Origin: Semisulcospira habei
Taxonomy: Eukaryota; Mollusca; Gastropoda; Semisulcospiridae
DNA: 64,000 nt
NCBI GenBank assembly: GCA_036245525.1
Contig: BTPG01000006.1
Coordinates: 74,444,727 to 74,508,726 of the forward strand
Direction: 5' to 3'
Numbering within the stretch: the stretch's first letter is position 1; every line of letters begins with the position of its first letter. Below, piece after piece: positions 21,132 to 31,999 of this stretch. Below the pieces are notes generated by a model. The model made no database searches. It worked only from the letters and a program-made list of their open reading frames with translations, and was not told the DNA's origin. Position numbers and translations under genes: made by a program.

Positions 21132-23835
21132 ATGATGTATGCCTTAGTTTGATCTGACCACTTCTGATAATTTTGTAGCAGGTTTTGTGAGGGAGGGTGT
21201 AGATTTTACCACTAGACACCCAGTCGTACACTTGACCATATCCAAAGAAGCAGCATAAAGGTTTTGCCACTGTCATAGTTCTTGAAACTTTACATTTTGT
21301 AAGCTACTCCCAAGTTTGCTAGAAAATGGGCATATTACTGCTAAATAAAGGAGTCAAACTATTAAAGGGGAAAGAACAGACTGAAATGCCAAATGGCTTT
21401 TCTCTGCATATAGTGCAAAAGCTGGTGTTGACCTTGGGATTAGATACACGCATAGGGACAGGCATATGTAGGGTTATGGTGAGCCACTGAATGACACTGA
21501 CTGTGCAAAGAAGCATTGCAGATTAGTTTATAATGGCTCATAGCCAAATTGTAAGCAGAAAGGATGGACAAACAGACTGGCTATTAGGATGAAAGCCCGC
21601 AAAAACTGGGTGCAGGACCAGTAGAAATCAGGACGTAGTGTATGTGTTCAAAACTGGTGATATTGCAAACATTATTCACTTGAGTACTGACATTGGAGGA
21701 CAAGGAATGTGTGACTGTTTGCAACCCCCCTCCCCCCACCACCAACTCCCCAACCATTACACACGCACAAGGCTCAGAATGTTCACATGAGAAAGTATAT
21801 CAACTTTATTACATATGCTGCTGCTGCTGTAATACTTTTGCATTTCATTGCCACAATCTTGAGTGTTTGGCCAAATGGTCACGGTTGTTATCTACACTGT
21901 GTAATAATATGTCTTTTATGAAACATGAGAGGTCATATCTTTATTCTTGGTGCCAGTGGCGCTTTCATGTTTTTGTCTTATTCTGAACAAAGACCAATAA
22001 ACATAATTGTTGTGCAAACTTGTGTTTGTTTCTTTGACATGTGAGGTCATATCTTTATTCTTGACGTCAATGGGTTTTCATGTTTTTGTCCTTTAAAAAA
22101 AACAACTAGACTAATAAATGTAATTGTTGTGCAATCTTGTGTCTGTGTTTTTTCTCAGAGTTCTTTGAGTTATGTATTAATATTAACTAAAATACTACTA
22201 ACGGCTATGCCAGCTTGGTGAATTATGATACTCAGGTTGATGCCTTTGCAGATAAAGTTGATATGCACTACTTGTAAATCATCAATGAAAATCATTCCCC
22301 TGTTGTGGCGTCCTCACTGCAAAGCGGATGTGTTGCAAACAATTGGAAAGATATATTTGCCTTCTCTGCTCACAGGCACATTGTTGCAACATACCATTTC
22401 CACACACTAGAATAATTACAGCTAAAGCTACTATGTCTGTTGATCAGAAAAAGTGTCCCAAAAGTATGTAAGCACAGTCACCTAAAAAAAATGTACACCA
22501 CTCCCCAACAATCCTGCACACCTTCACTGCCAGTTATCAGTGTGTCGGCATGTAGTTTATCTTTCAGACGTTTGTCACGGTTGTATAATAGTCCATTGTA
22601 TGGTTCCGGATACACTGCATACTGTAAGTCAGGCACAACACAAAGTTCCTAAGTTTCTGAATTTGAAACAGAAACTCACATACTAAAACACTGCATTATG
22701 TCAATTGTCTCACTGTTTATATAAAGATCAAATCTATAACCAGTTTTGGATATAGATATACATTTTCAGAGGTGTAAGCTTTATTCACTTTTAATATACT
22801 GTACCTTTTAAAAATGGATTTGGATCACCTGACATTCTATTATATGGGCATAATGAGATTTTAACTGGAATGGTAGAAATTGGTGGAATCTGCAGAATGA
22901 TGAATTATGCCATTAATTAGCCACTGCACTGGCCTACGCTTTCACACCATTAGTCTTGTTGTGCAGGTCACATGGTCGGACCGGGTAAAGTCACATACAT
23001 GTAGGTTATTTATGTGCAATTGTTTCAATTTTGTTTTTGTTTGATTTCTGATGATCATGGTCATATATACCGTTATTAAACTGGGTTGTCTTCTGTCATA
23101 TAACAATACAGCAATTCACAGGCAACTGATAATAGTTTTTAAATGATTGGTGATCTAAATTACATCAGGGGCGGATCCAGGGATGTCTCGATGAGGGGGG
23201 GGGGGGGGGGGGGGGCGACAGCCCTTCCATTGAACAAGATGAAGATTTAATCACAAAGTCTACAGTATTGTTTGCAGCTCACATGCATTTTTCTTTTAGG
23301 AACATTCACAATTGTTCATATTAAGTTTATCCATCTGAACCATCTCTCTAAGCCAACCTCTCATCAAAACACGCCGGCACACTAAAACGGACACACGGCG
23401 CTTCCCGCCATTAGTACGCTTTGTGGGCTGGAGTAGGGACAGTAATTATGCAAAAGAATAGCAGGAGCAATGAAATGACATCACTATAAGCTTTACGTCA
23501 ACGCAACGCAAAAATCACCACGCCGTGTACACAAGGACAAATTTGATGTTTCACATCGCTCATCTGAAAGGCACGCAGTCTCTTCCAGGGCTGACTGTTT
23601 TGTTACACACAATCTCTTCCAGGGCTGACTGTTTGATGCGATTATATAGTAGATGGAAAACTTGCAAATATGAATTATTATTTTAAAAAGTTGAAGAGGC
23701 ACAAAGTTGGCTAACGAACTCATCCAATGTCTTTCTTCAAACTATGTCCTAAATTTCAAGTAAATATGACAAAAATTACAGACTGTAATCTGGGTCATCC
23801 GACTCGTTTCTATAAACGGTCTTTTATGTAAGTGT
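21132..23835. other. Non-coding core of long-TIR element
   Basis: No supported gene. A tandem duplication lies at about 21918-22152. At 23167 the sequence CAGGGGCGGATCCAGG looks like a hAT-type terminus followed by a G-run (about 23196-23215), but no matching right end was found. The remainder is AT-rich with short frames that look random. Confidence 0.55.
21918..22152. repeat. Tandem duplication of about 115-120 bp
   Basis: Two head-to-tail units share GAGGTCATATCTTTATTCTT, TTTCATGTTTTTGTC, AATTGTTGTGCAA and CTTGTGT. They differ by substitutions and a small indel. Each unit carries an AATAAA-type motif or variant (CAATAAACAT / TAATAAATGT), but no gene end is supported. Confidence 0.75.
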
Positions 23836-23842
23836 ATCCTAC

Positions 23843-24054
23843 GGAGGACTCTCGCAGAGCTAGCCTTAAGGACAAGCGCCTCAGGAGAAAAAACAGAGAT
23901 GCCGCAACTCAGAACCCTGGCCATACCTCCCCTTGCAGCTACTGCGGTCGAACCTGCCTATCCCGGATTGGCCTCCGCAGCCACAAACAAGCCTGCAGAC
24001 GTCGTGGGCAACTCCTATAAAATCTTCGTTCGCGAAGTCAAGCCAAGAAAATAG
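23843..24054 (+). mobile_element. LINE E 3' fragment (212 bp)
   Basis: It encodes the end of the LINE E frame, from SRRASLKDKR through the zinc finger CSYCGRTCLSRIGLRSH to the stop, and the 3' UTR up to AGTCAAGCCAAGA. Flanking ATCCTAC at 23836-23842 and 24055-24061 is a 7-bp target duplication. It is a severely 5'-truncated insertion in the opposite orientation to copy 1, in the same core. Confidence 0.85.
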
Positions 24055-24825
24055 ATCCTACAAAGCCAAGTTTTTAGGCGCATAATTTATATAAAAAACA
24101 ACAAAGGAAATAAATTTAAAATAAAAAAGAGTATAATAAATTTAATCTACACAGAGTATAATACATTTAATCCATTGCCCCAAAATATTTAAACATAAAT
24201 TAGGGGTTGCTTCAAAAATACGAACTCAGAAACGTTTCCTTTAAATATTTGAGCTCAGAAACGGTCCAGTTATGTTCTCTTTGAATGACAAACTGATTAT
24301 CATGGTCCGTTCATAGCGTAACGTCTTCTATTAAATAGCATCGGGGATGAAACGCCAGTTACAGTTGGTGCCGAACGGCTTCTCTACCTCTTCTTCTCAT
24401 GTACAAAGTTACCAAAGCAAATCTGTCCATCCGGAGTTCAGTTTTCCTGTATTCTCTTCACAAAACACATACCCAAATGAAAATTAGACAGATTTTATGA
24501 ACTCATAAATATTTCAGTCCTCGTGGTCACGAGGCGTATCAAACATAGCATGACATATCAGGAAGTGGTGAGAAGGCAAAAGTGGTCCGTCTTCACACAC
24601 TCTTATCGCCCTGCTCTACCACCACCCCTAAAATAAAGAGGTTGAAACTTTCATTAATTTGCCCCTAAACTACACCTCAACTACACTTGAGTTACACCTC
24701 AACTGTGTTTGTATATGCCAGGGAAAGGTGGACTGATCTGCCCCTGATTAGCACCTAAACTACGCCTCAAGTACACCTACACCTAAGTTACACCTCATCT
24801 GCTGTGTGCAGGGTACATACAACTT
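24055..24825. other. Non-coding core with TACACCTCAA short repeats
   Basis: No gene. Block 24225-24365 is a diverged third copy of a segment of the arms (13040-13140 and 26100-26240). 24665-24810 consists of irregular repeats around CTACACCTCAAGTACACCTA, mirrored at 15800-15870. Confidence 0.6.
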
Positions 24826-26671
24826 TTTGAAGGTCAGAGAGTAATATTATTACATGTCGGGCACATTGCACCCCCCCCCCCCTCCTCCACCCCCCCCCCC
24901 CCCCCCCCCGCCAATCCTCCCTGAACAAAAAACATATTCCTAAGGTACCACTGCATGTATGACGAATGCCTAAAGCACCTAAACTATCGCTCTGACTACA
25001 CCTTAAATAAGTACACCTACAACTACACCCAAGTTACAGTCTCACTCTCAACTGTGTGTATAGTGCATGCCAGGGAAGGGTGGGTGGGTGGGGGTGGGGG
25101 GGGGGGGGGTGGGGTGGGGGTAGGCCTTGTGTCATTGACAAAAGATTTATTGAGATAACCTTTGAACGTGAAAGTCCTCTGGATTTAACACAGGTGGGTA
25201 GGCCAGCAACTCCACACTTAGTGAGGCTAAACATACTACTAATACTACTTTTCATAGATGACTGATCTTGCCTTTAAATTGTTTTACTTTTGAGAATATA
25301 CCTGTCAGCCAGATTTGACTAGTATTTGTGAAGCAGTCAGATCTGCCAGCTATGTCGCGTTGAGATGTAGAAGAATTTTAGAGAAATGAGCAGTACTTTT
25401 GGTGTCAATTTGACTGTCCCACCAGCGCTCTGTTAGGATATTAAAATGGCTTTTTAATAAACCAAAATTTTACATATTCTGACCACCACCACTACCACAA
25501 GGAACACCAACAATAAAATAAAGAAGGATGAAAAAGAGAAAAAAATTCAAGCAGTTAATCCACTGTCCTTATGTATTAACATGAACTAAGGATTCCTTCT
25601 TTTTTTTTAATAGTTAAAATAACAGTCCCAGAACGTATATATTTGAAAAAAGCACTGTCAAGAGAGAGAATTGTGCATGATAGACCAATGATCATAGACA
25701 TATCCCACTGTTCCAGCCCCTTGGTGCATGGAAATTTAAATCTAGGTCCCCCAAGTGGGGGTCCAGATATCTAGCTGGTGTGGACAGCTGTTTCGGTCTA
25801 GGCGACCTCATCAGCACACCATCGGCAATACTGGAGGATGAGATGGAACTTCTGCCTACCTGCAAAGAAGACCACATTTTACTGTGGTTTCTGCAGGGGC
25901 ATACATTCCATGCCTCCACCTAGAGCCAAATTTTTATGCACCCTAAGAGAGAACCTACTTGTAAGTGCCGTAAAAGTCCCCCACGTGGGGGACCTAGATT
26001 TAAATTTCCTGCACCAAGGGGCTGGAACAGTGGGATATGTGATACGCCCCCCCTTTGGGTGGGGGGGGGGGGAGGGGGGTGGGGGCTTCCATATGCATAA
26101 GCACTGGCAGTCAACTCTTTCGGTCTAGATGTTTATATTCGAGCTCAGAAACGCTCCAGTTATGTTCTCTTTGAATGTCAACTGATTATCATGGTCCGCT
26201 CATAGCGTAATGTCTTCCATTAAACAGCATCGGGGATGAAACGTCATGGGACGAAATGTGATTGGGACGAACGGTGTGGGCGAATGCGCGTAGGGCGAAG
26301 ATAGGCACAGAACAAGAGGCTCAAAGAACAAGTCCTTCGAAGCTTTCTAACGCTAAATAAACAACTTTTACGGCACCTACAACCTCAAATATATGAATAT
26401 TACTACTATACGTACTCAATAATATGTGTTTCTGGGGTAATTTGGGCTTAGGAGAGGTTATTTCGACTGGTTTCGGACAGCGCGATCTTGTAGCAAGGGA
26501 AGTAATCGACGTGTCAACGGCAGTGGAAAACGGCTTACTAGTACAACTAAATCAACTTTAATGTAAACCAAACTTCTAGCACATGATTATTTTGTGTTTA
26601 GGTACGCAATAATAGTTATAGATATGGTTATTTTAGCTTAGGACAGGTTATTCCGGGTTTTAGTAGGACCC
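24826..26671. repeat. Right arm of the long-TIR element
   Basis: This is the inverse of 12592-14612. It lacks the extra roughly 155 bp of the left arm. It keeps the inner fold-back (about 25693-26040) and the terminal GGTTTTAGTAGGACCC. C/G runs at about 24872-24908, 25090-25110 and 26045-26085 differ in length from the left arm. Confidence 0.75.
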
Positions 26672-26683
26672 CTTTCACAGACC

Positions 26684-26789
26684 CGTTCAACTTGTTAAAG
26701 CTTTTATGTGTTTGACGGTTGTTTTAGAACGGGTTTAATGGAATACAAAAACAACCGCCAAACACATAAAGGATTTAACAAGTTGAACG
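26684..26789. repeat. 106-bp hairpin beside the long-TIR element
   Basis: Arms CGTTCAACTTGTTAAAGCTT and its near-complement ending AACAAGTTGAACG pair over about 42 bp with a 20-bp loop. It is probably a small MITE. It lies 12 bp outside the element end and 200 bp before AATF exon 2. Confidence 0.75.
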
Positions 26790-26995
26790 AGTGACGGACA
26801 TTTTTCAGAATCAGTAAGTCCTGTTATGTTGTAAATAAAGTAAATAATGTTTCTGCTATATAGACGTGTTAATTTGATCAAGACATGATGTATACGGAAA
26901 CATGACTATTTGCCACATATAACTATATGCTGCATGTCCCAGTTAAATTCATTTTATTATTCATTTATTTCATTATCACTTGATCCTTGTTTCAG

Positions 26996-27259
26996 TCACT
27001 CGAGCCACACTTCTAACCCATGACTTAAATGCTGATGATGATGTGGAAGTCGACACATCGCAGCTGCGCCGACTTGCAGTGCTTGATGATAATGACGCAA
27101 GATACAAGGGGAAGAAAGCATCACGAAGAGACCTATTTGATTTTACTGGGGAAGCAGAGGACGGTTCTAATGAAGAGATTGACAGTGATGAAGTCGAGGG
27201 AATGGAAGAGGAAGTGGGGAGAGATGATGGCGATGAAAGTGGACAGGATAGCGAGGAAG
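26996..27259 (+). CDS. AATF: AATF exon 2
   Basis: Acceptor TTTCAG ends at 26995 and donor GTAGTT starts at 27260. The 264-bp exon adds 88 residues. It begins VTRATLLTHDLN, corresponding to the ARV-type start of the conserved N-terminal AATF region. It then has the block LAVLDDNDARYKGKKASRR, which matches the LLDTDKRY...SRK element of vertebrate AATF, and ends in a D/E/G/S-rich acidic tail (ESGQDSEE). The acidic tail is typical of nucleolar proteins and continues in exon 3. Confidence 0.82.
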
Positions 27260-27787
27260 GTAGTTTAGTGACAGACTTTTCTTTCTCCCCTGATGTTTGC
27301 CAGTAGTCCTTTTCTTGTCGCAATACCCAGGAAATTGAAGATGGTAATTTTTGGCTGACATGAGATAGCAAAAGAGAGTCTGTGTTTTGGGCCAGTGTTG
27401 ACAACCACTTGCCCAAAACATAGACTCGCTTTTACTATCTCATGTCCGTGATACCCTCAGTTTAACGTTGGCATTTTCTCTGAGACAATTCAAGCCGCAG
27501 TCTCTAAACTTGACCCAAGGGTAGTTTGTGGCAAGGTGATTCCTGTAGGACTAGGACAGGAGTCGCATTGACAAAAAGCTCTATTGATGGCAATAATAAT
27601 AATTAAACTTTATATATGGTGTCTGACTTCTCAATGAGCTCTATAGGCAACTCAAAATAGCAAATGAGGGAGAGCAGTACCAGTGACTGGATGCATGAGT
27701 TTAATATGAAATTTATTTTTCTTTTATTATACCTCCTGTCATTCTTTGGATGACGCAAAATTACAGCCATCATACTGTATTTTTCAG
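27260..27787 (+). other. AATF intron 2
   Basis: The 528-bp intron starts GTAGTT and ends TTTTTCAG. It contains a hairpin at about 27358-27447 (arms GACATGAGATAGCAAAAGAG and complement) within a copy of the dispersed repeat that carries GTTTAACGTTGGCATTTTCT. It is the only intron in this gene without a large insertion. Confidence 0.75.
27358..27447. repeat. 90-bp hairpin in AATF intron 2
   Basis: The arms read GACATGAGATAGCAAAAGAG and ...CTTTTACTATCTCATGTC with a short loop around TTGACAACC. The arm CTGTGTTTTGGGCCAGTG resembles the dispersed repeat phrase TGTTCTGGGCCAGTGG, so the hairpin probably arose inside that repeat. Confidence 0.72.
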
Positions 27788-27886
27788 CTGGTGATGATGA
27801 AGAAGAGAGTGGGGAGGAGGAGGATGGGTCAGATGAAGAAATAGTGTCTGATAAGGGGGGATCCGATCAAGATGATGAAGAAGCTG
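27788..27886 (+). CDS. AATF: AATF exon 3
   Basis: The 99-bp exon follows TTTTTCAG and ends at the strong donor GTAAGT. It encodes 33 mostly acidic residues (EEESGEEEDGSDEEIVSD, then QDDEEA), the acidic stretch before the conserved AATF block. Phase 1 on both sides agrees with its neighbours. Beyond the donor the same frame stays open through the intron into the LINE E reverse transcriptase; I take that as chance because the donor is strong. Confidence 0.78.
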
Positions 27887-27920
27887 GTAAGTCATTTTGT
27901 GTGCATGTTGAACCCTTCAT

Positions 27921-30032
27921 CTGCAGCAGTCTCCAGCGCAAGCTCAGAGATCTCCAGAATGAGTGGTGGACCAGACTTGCACAGAGGACCCAGCTTTGTG
28001 CTGACAATGGTGACTACAGGGGCTTCTACGAAGCACTGAAAGCAGTGTATGGCCCCAGGCACCTGGTACAAAGTCCCCTGCGAAGCGCGAATGGCCAGGC
28101 ACTCCTCACAGATAATACCTCCATCTTGAACCGCTGGTCGGAATACTTTCAGAGCCTCTTCAGCGCTGAGCGCACTGTTCAAGAAGCAGTCGTCCTACAA
28201 ATCCCACACCTCCCAGTAAAGGTTGAGTTGGACGAACCGCCCACCGCTGAAGAGACCCTCACAGCCATCCACCAGCTCAAGAGTGGCAAAGCAGCAGGCA
28301 TCGATGGAATACCACCAGAGATCTGGAAACATGGAGGCACAGCACTGCACAACAAGCTCCATGACCTCTTTCTCTGCTGCTGGGAGGAAGGAACACTACC
28401 AAAAGATCTCCGTGATGCAGTCGTTATCACCCTGTACAAGAACAAAGGCGAGAAGTCTGACTGTTCCAACTATCGGGGAATTACCCTGCTGTCCATTGCT
28501 GGGAAAATCCTTGCAAGGCTGCTCCTGAATCGGCTGGTACCTGCCATCGCTGAAGACCAACTCCCAGAGGGCCAGTGTGGCTTCAGAGCAAACAGGAGCA
28601 CCACCGATATGGTCTTTGTGCTGAGACAGCTACAGGAGAAGTGCCGCGAGCAGAACAAAGGTCTGTACGTAACATTTGTCGACCTAACAAAAGCGTTCGA
28701 CACTGTGAGCAGGCAAGGCATATGGCAGATCCTGGAGCGACTTGGCTGTCCCCCAAAGTTCCTCAACATGATTGTCCAGCTACACGAGGACCAGCAAGGC
28801 CAGGTCAAACTCAACAATGACCTCTCGGAACCATTCCCTATTCTTAACGGCGTAAAGCAGGGCTGCGTGCTGGCACCGACCCTCTTCACCATCTTTTTTA
28901 GCATGATGTTGAAGCAGGCCACAGTGGACCTCGATGATGACGATGCAGTGTACATCAGGTATCGTCTCGATGGCAGCCTGTTCAACCTCAGACGACTGCA
29001 GGCCCACACGAAAACCCTAGACCAACTGATTCGTGAGCTGCTTTTTGCTGATGATGCTGCCCTCGTTGCACACACAGAGAGAGCCCTGCAGCGCATCACG
29101 TCTTGCTTCGCAGATGCTGCCCAGCTCTTTGGACTCGAGGTCAGTCTGAAAAAGACAGAGGTCCTCCATCAGCCGGCACCCAAGACAGTGTATCGCCCTC
29201 CTCACATCACCATTGGCGAGTCTGAACTAAAGTCAGTGCACCAGTTTACTTACCTTGGCTGCATTATCACGTCGGACGCCAAGCTGGACAAGGAGCTTGA
29301 CAGCAGGCTGGCAAAAGCAAACAGCGCTTTCGGGCGACTTTTCAAGCGGGTGTGGCACAATCAACAGCTGAAAACAGGCACCAAGATCAGCGTGTACAGA
29401 GCTGTGGTCCTCACCACCCTGCTGTATGGTTCCGAGTCCTGGGCCCTCTACCGCAGCCAACTACGACTCCTCGAACGCTTCCACCAGCGCTGCCTGCGTA
29501 CCATCCTGGGCATTCACTGGAGTGACTATGTCACCAACGTCGAGGTCCTTGAACAGGCTGAAACTGTGAGCATCGAGGCTTTGCTGCTGCGGACACAGCT
29601 TCGCTGGGCGGGGCATGTCTCCAGGATGGAGGATCATCGCCTACCAAAGATCACCCTGTTCGGCGAGCTTGCTACTGGACACCGTGACAGAGGGGCACCA
29701 AAGAAGAGATACAAAGGCTGTCTCAAGAAGTCACTTAGTGCCTGCCAAATCGACCACCACCAGTGGTCTTCGCTTGCTGCGGACCGTGACACCTGGCGCT
29801 CCACCATTTACAAGGCAGCTGTCTCCTTTGAGGACTCTCACAGAGCTAGCCTTAAGGACAAGCGGCTCAGGAGAAAAAGCAGAGATGCCGCAGCTCAGAA
29901 CCCTGGCCATACCTTCCCCTGCAGCCACTGCGGTCGAACCTGCCTGTCTCGGCCTCCGCAGCCACGAACAAGCCTGCAGACGTCGTGGGCAACTCCTATA
30001 AAATCTTCGTTCGCGAAGTCAAGCCAAGAGAG
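27921..30032 (+). mobile_element. LINE E copy 2, 5'-truncated, with 12-bp duplication
   Basis: TGAACCCTTCAT at 27909-27920 and 30033-30044 is the target duplication. The 2112-bp insert begins at LQRKLRDLQNEWW, so the endonuclease is lost, and it contains the RT with FVDLTKAFDTVSR, GVKQGCVLAPTLF and LFADDAAL intact. About 5 bp are missing at the zinc finger, where CLSRIGLRSH becomes CLSRPPQPR, shifting the frame. The protein is nearly identical to copy 1 apart from scattered substitutions, so the family was active recently. It is in sense with AATF, 34 bp after the exon 3 donor. Confidence 0.9.
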
Positions 30033-30044
30033 TGAACCCTTCAT

Positions 30045-30243
30045 TTATGCATCCACCAGTACTGCTAAAGAGTTGGCCCTGTTTTGGCTGTTGGTAACAC
30101 TTTTTGGCTCATGTGCGAAGCAAAAGTATGTTCTGGGCCAGTGGTCATCCATCGTCCGTGGTACACTTTAACGTTGGCATTTTCTCGGAGACTATTCAAG
30201 CTACAGTCATCAAACTTGGCCCAAGGATACTTTGTGGCAAGAG
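30045..30243. repeat. Dispersed repeat piece (GGCTCATGTGCGAAG type)
   Basis: The block from TTTTTGGCTCATGTGCGAAG through GTTGGCATTTTCTCGGAGAC to CAAGGATACTTTGTGGCAAG recurs at 58870-59000 and in part at 27470-27540. There it leads straight into the tandem repeat with AAGGTCAAGG; here that continuation is replaced by the 3' end of the RNase H LINE. Confidence 0.7.
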
Positions 30244-30604
30244 CTTTCTTCTTCTTCTTCTTCTCGAACGCCGTCACACTTGGAGTTTGGCTCTCAAAAT
30301 GAAATCTGTGGTCTTCTGTAGCACCTCCACAGTCCCGTACAGTTTCTCTTGTAGAGTGGCGGGCTTCTGCCATATCTCCTCCCTCAGCAACTGGTGGTTC
30401 CCACAGTCCTGGAGGATGTGCTCTGTGATCTGTTCTGCTTCTCACAAGGGCACAGGGGAGATGGCACGAGGTGAAAGCGTCTGTGCAGGTGGAAATTGAG
30501 TCGGTTGTGCCCGGTCCTCAGACGGAAGATGGTCACCTGCTTTTGTCTGGACAGCTGATGGTAACTGTCTAGGGGCCGTTGTGGTGGTCTGTACACAGAC
30601 TTAA

Positions 30605-31291
30605 CCTTTAGCACGCTGTTGGCGACATTTGTCGCCAGCCGCCATCTTGCTTCATTATCGGATGGCGACATATGTCGCCACCGCGTGGTCTGCTCGTAAT
30701 CGTCTATGGTAAACACAATGGGTTGCTATGAAGCCTTTGCAAAGGATTGTGGGTGATTGTAAATGAGGCTTGCTTCCATTTTATATCGGCCATCTTGCTA
30801 ACTTCGAGTGTGTTTGAGCGATTCAAATTTTCTAAGCGAGATTTTGTTCTGACGGCTTCATTTTGACAAAAGATGACCAATGAGGAGTTAGAAGCATTCA
30901 TCAAGGAATACTTTTATGGAGTCAGATTTCGATGATGAAGACTTTCTTGGGTTTTTGCAAGAAGACTTGAGATCGAGGGGGTGTGGGAGATGGTGGTGAT
31001 GGGCAGAGGAGTGATTCTGAATCGAGTGCTAGTGAACGCGGAAATGGTGCGTAGTAAGCATTGATTATTATTATTTTTTGTTAGGATAATAACACAGACA
31101 ACACAGTTTTAAGAATTGAGACATAATCTTGATTCATGTATTTACATACATGCCAAATTCCACATTCATACATAGAAAAATGAAAAAGTTGTAGGCTTTT
31201 GAAGTAAGTAGGGTAGCGTTGGGTTTAGCCCACTAAAAAAGAATGCAGGTGCAGGGGAAAGAACTGACGGCGGAAAGCAGAGTGCTAAAGG
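30605..31291 (+). mobile_element. piggyBac-type relic, 687 bp
   Basis: TTAA at 30601-30604 and 31292-31295 flanks termini CCTTTAGCACGCTG and CAGAGTGCTAAAGG. Just inside the left end, GGCGACATTTGTCGCC and GGCGACATATGTCGCC form two short palindromes, subterminal sites where a transposase could bind. A short frame from 30916 starts MESDFDDEDFLGFLQEDL and then stops; it resembles the acidic N-terminus of piggyBac transposases, but no catalytic part follows. It interrupts the LINE between MKTIIN and the FRLRTGH block. Confidence 0.8.
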
Positions 31292-31986
31292 TTAATGATG
31301 GTCTTCATCTTTGTGAAGCTGACTCCATTTTCGTCTTGTTCTTTCTCTGCGCCCACTTTTGCCATTCTGTCAGCTTCTTCATTGCCGTAGATGCCACAGT
31401 GTGAAGGGATCCACTGCAGCACCAGTCTGGTGCACTTGATGTTTTGCAGTGCCTCTTGTAGACGTGGCAGTTTGCTTGCTGTTGCTGCCTCAAGGACAGA
31501 CATGGCATCAGTCAGGAAGACAATTTGGGCATCGGGGTCTGCAGTGCCACTAAGGGTGTTTGCAGCACGGACCAGGGCTTTCACCTCAGCTCTGTAATTT
31601 GTGCAGTGAAGGCCTGTTGATACTGCCTCTGCCTGCCATTTTCCGTTTGGGTACTGAATGTACACCCCAGCCCCTCCATTCTGAACTGCATCTGTGGCTG
31701 AGCCATCGGTGTATGCCCGTATCCATGCTTCCTGGGGATACTTTTCTTCAAGCATGGCCAGTGTCAGGGCTTTCTTGCTCACAGTGCTGTGCTCATCTTT
31801 GGTGGTGATGTAGGGTACCGTGGAAGAGATGGTGATGTTTTCTGGCTTACTTTCCCAAGGTGGAAGGTCACTAGCAGGATTCAGAGCCTCTACCTGCGCA
31901 GGGAGCTTTGTCTGGTGTTTTCTCTGCAGAGCTCTCGTCTCCTTCACAAAGCTTGATCTTTTCAGTCTCCCTGAGGTTGTCATCAC
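31292..31986 (-). pseudogene. LINE RNase H domain
   Basis: This RNase HI domain removes the RNA strand after reverse transcription. It has the first aspartate in AYTDGSATDAVQNGGAGVYI, the glutamate in NYRAEVKAL, the second aspartate in FLTDAMSVLEA and the last in IPSHCGIYGNEEADRMAK. All four catalytic positions are present. It is preceded by SGRLKRSSFVKE, typical of the linker between RT and RNase H in such LINEs. The C-terminal part is displaced by the piggyBac relic. Confidence 0.88.
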
Positions 31987-31999
31987 CGGCGCAGTGAGA

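Larger units (their letters stand above)
12592..26671. mobile_element. 14.1-kb DNA element with about 1.8-2.0 kb terminal inverted repeats
   Basis: The element starts GGGTCCTGCTAAAACCCGGA and ends with the near-complement TCCGGGTTTTAGTAGGACCC. Flanking bases CTTTCACAG at 12583-12591 and 26672-26680 are identical, a 9-bp target duplication (7 bp if one more G:C pair is counted as terminus). Arms run 12592 to about 14612 and about 24826 to 26671. A 9-bp duplication is typical of Mutator-like elements, but no transposase was recognised in the 10-kb core, so it is non-autonomous or decayed. The core holds LINE E and its fragments, a SINE and a TTAA element. The shared outer duplication argues against two unrelated inverted copies. 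Confidence 0.72.
12281..26995 (+). other. AATF intron 1
   Basis: Donor GTAAATG and acceptor CCTTGTTTCAG bound a 14,715-bp intron. All but about 310 bp at the 5' side and 315 bp at the 3' side is the single long-TIR element 12592-26671. Without it the intron would be roughly 630 bp, close to the 528-bp intron 2. Confidence 0.75.
30244..31999 (-). mobile_element. RNase H-bearing LINE, 3' part, split by a piggyBac relic
   Basis: On the minus strand the reading frame runs from 31986 to about 31292, is interrupted by 30605-31291, and resumes at 30604 to about 30300. It ends with a GAAGAA-type tail at 30244-30262. RNase H and a C-terminal FRLRTGHNRL block mark an I/Jockey-like non-LTR element. Endonuclease and RT are absent: the insert is 5'-truncated or cut by the DNA element that begins at 32000. 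Confidence 0.82.

Noticed and set aside
23167..23215. Another hAT element starting CAGGGGCGGATCC
   Set aside because: No right end and no duplication could be found in the window.
27844..30171. A 775-codon host gene
   Set aside because: It is AATF exon 3 running past its splice donor into a LINE; the LINE has its own target duplication.
30872..31060. Further AATF exon (acidic peptides, GTAAG-like end)
   Set aside because: It lies inside TTAA-flanked termini of a piggyBac relic, and exons 3 and 4 already join in frame.
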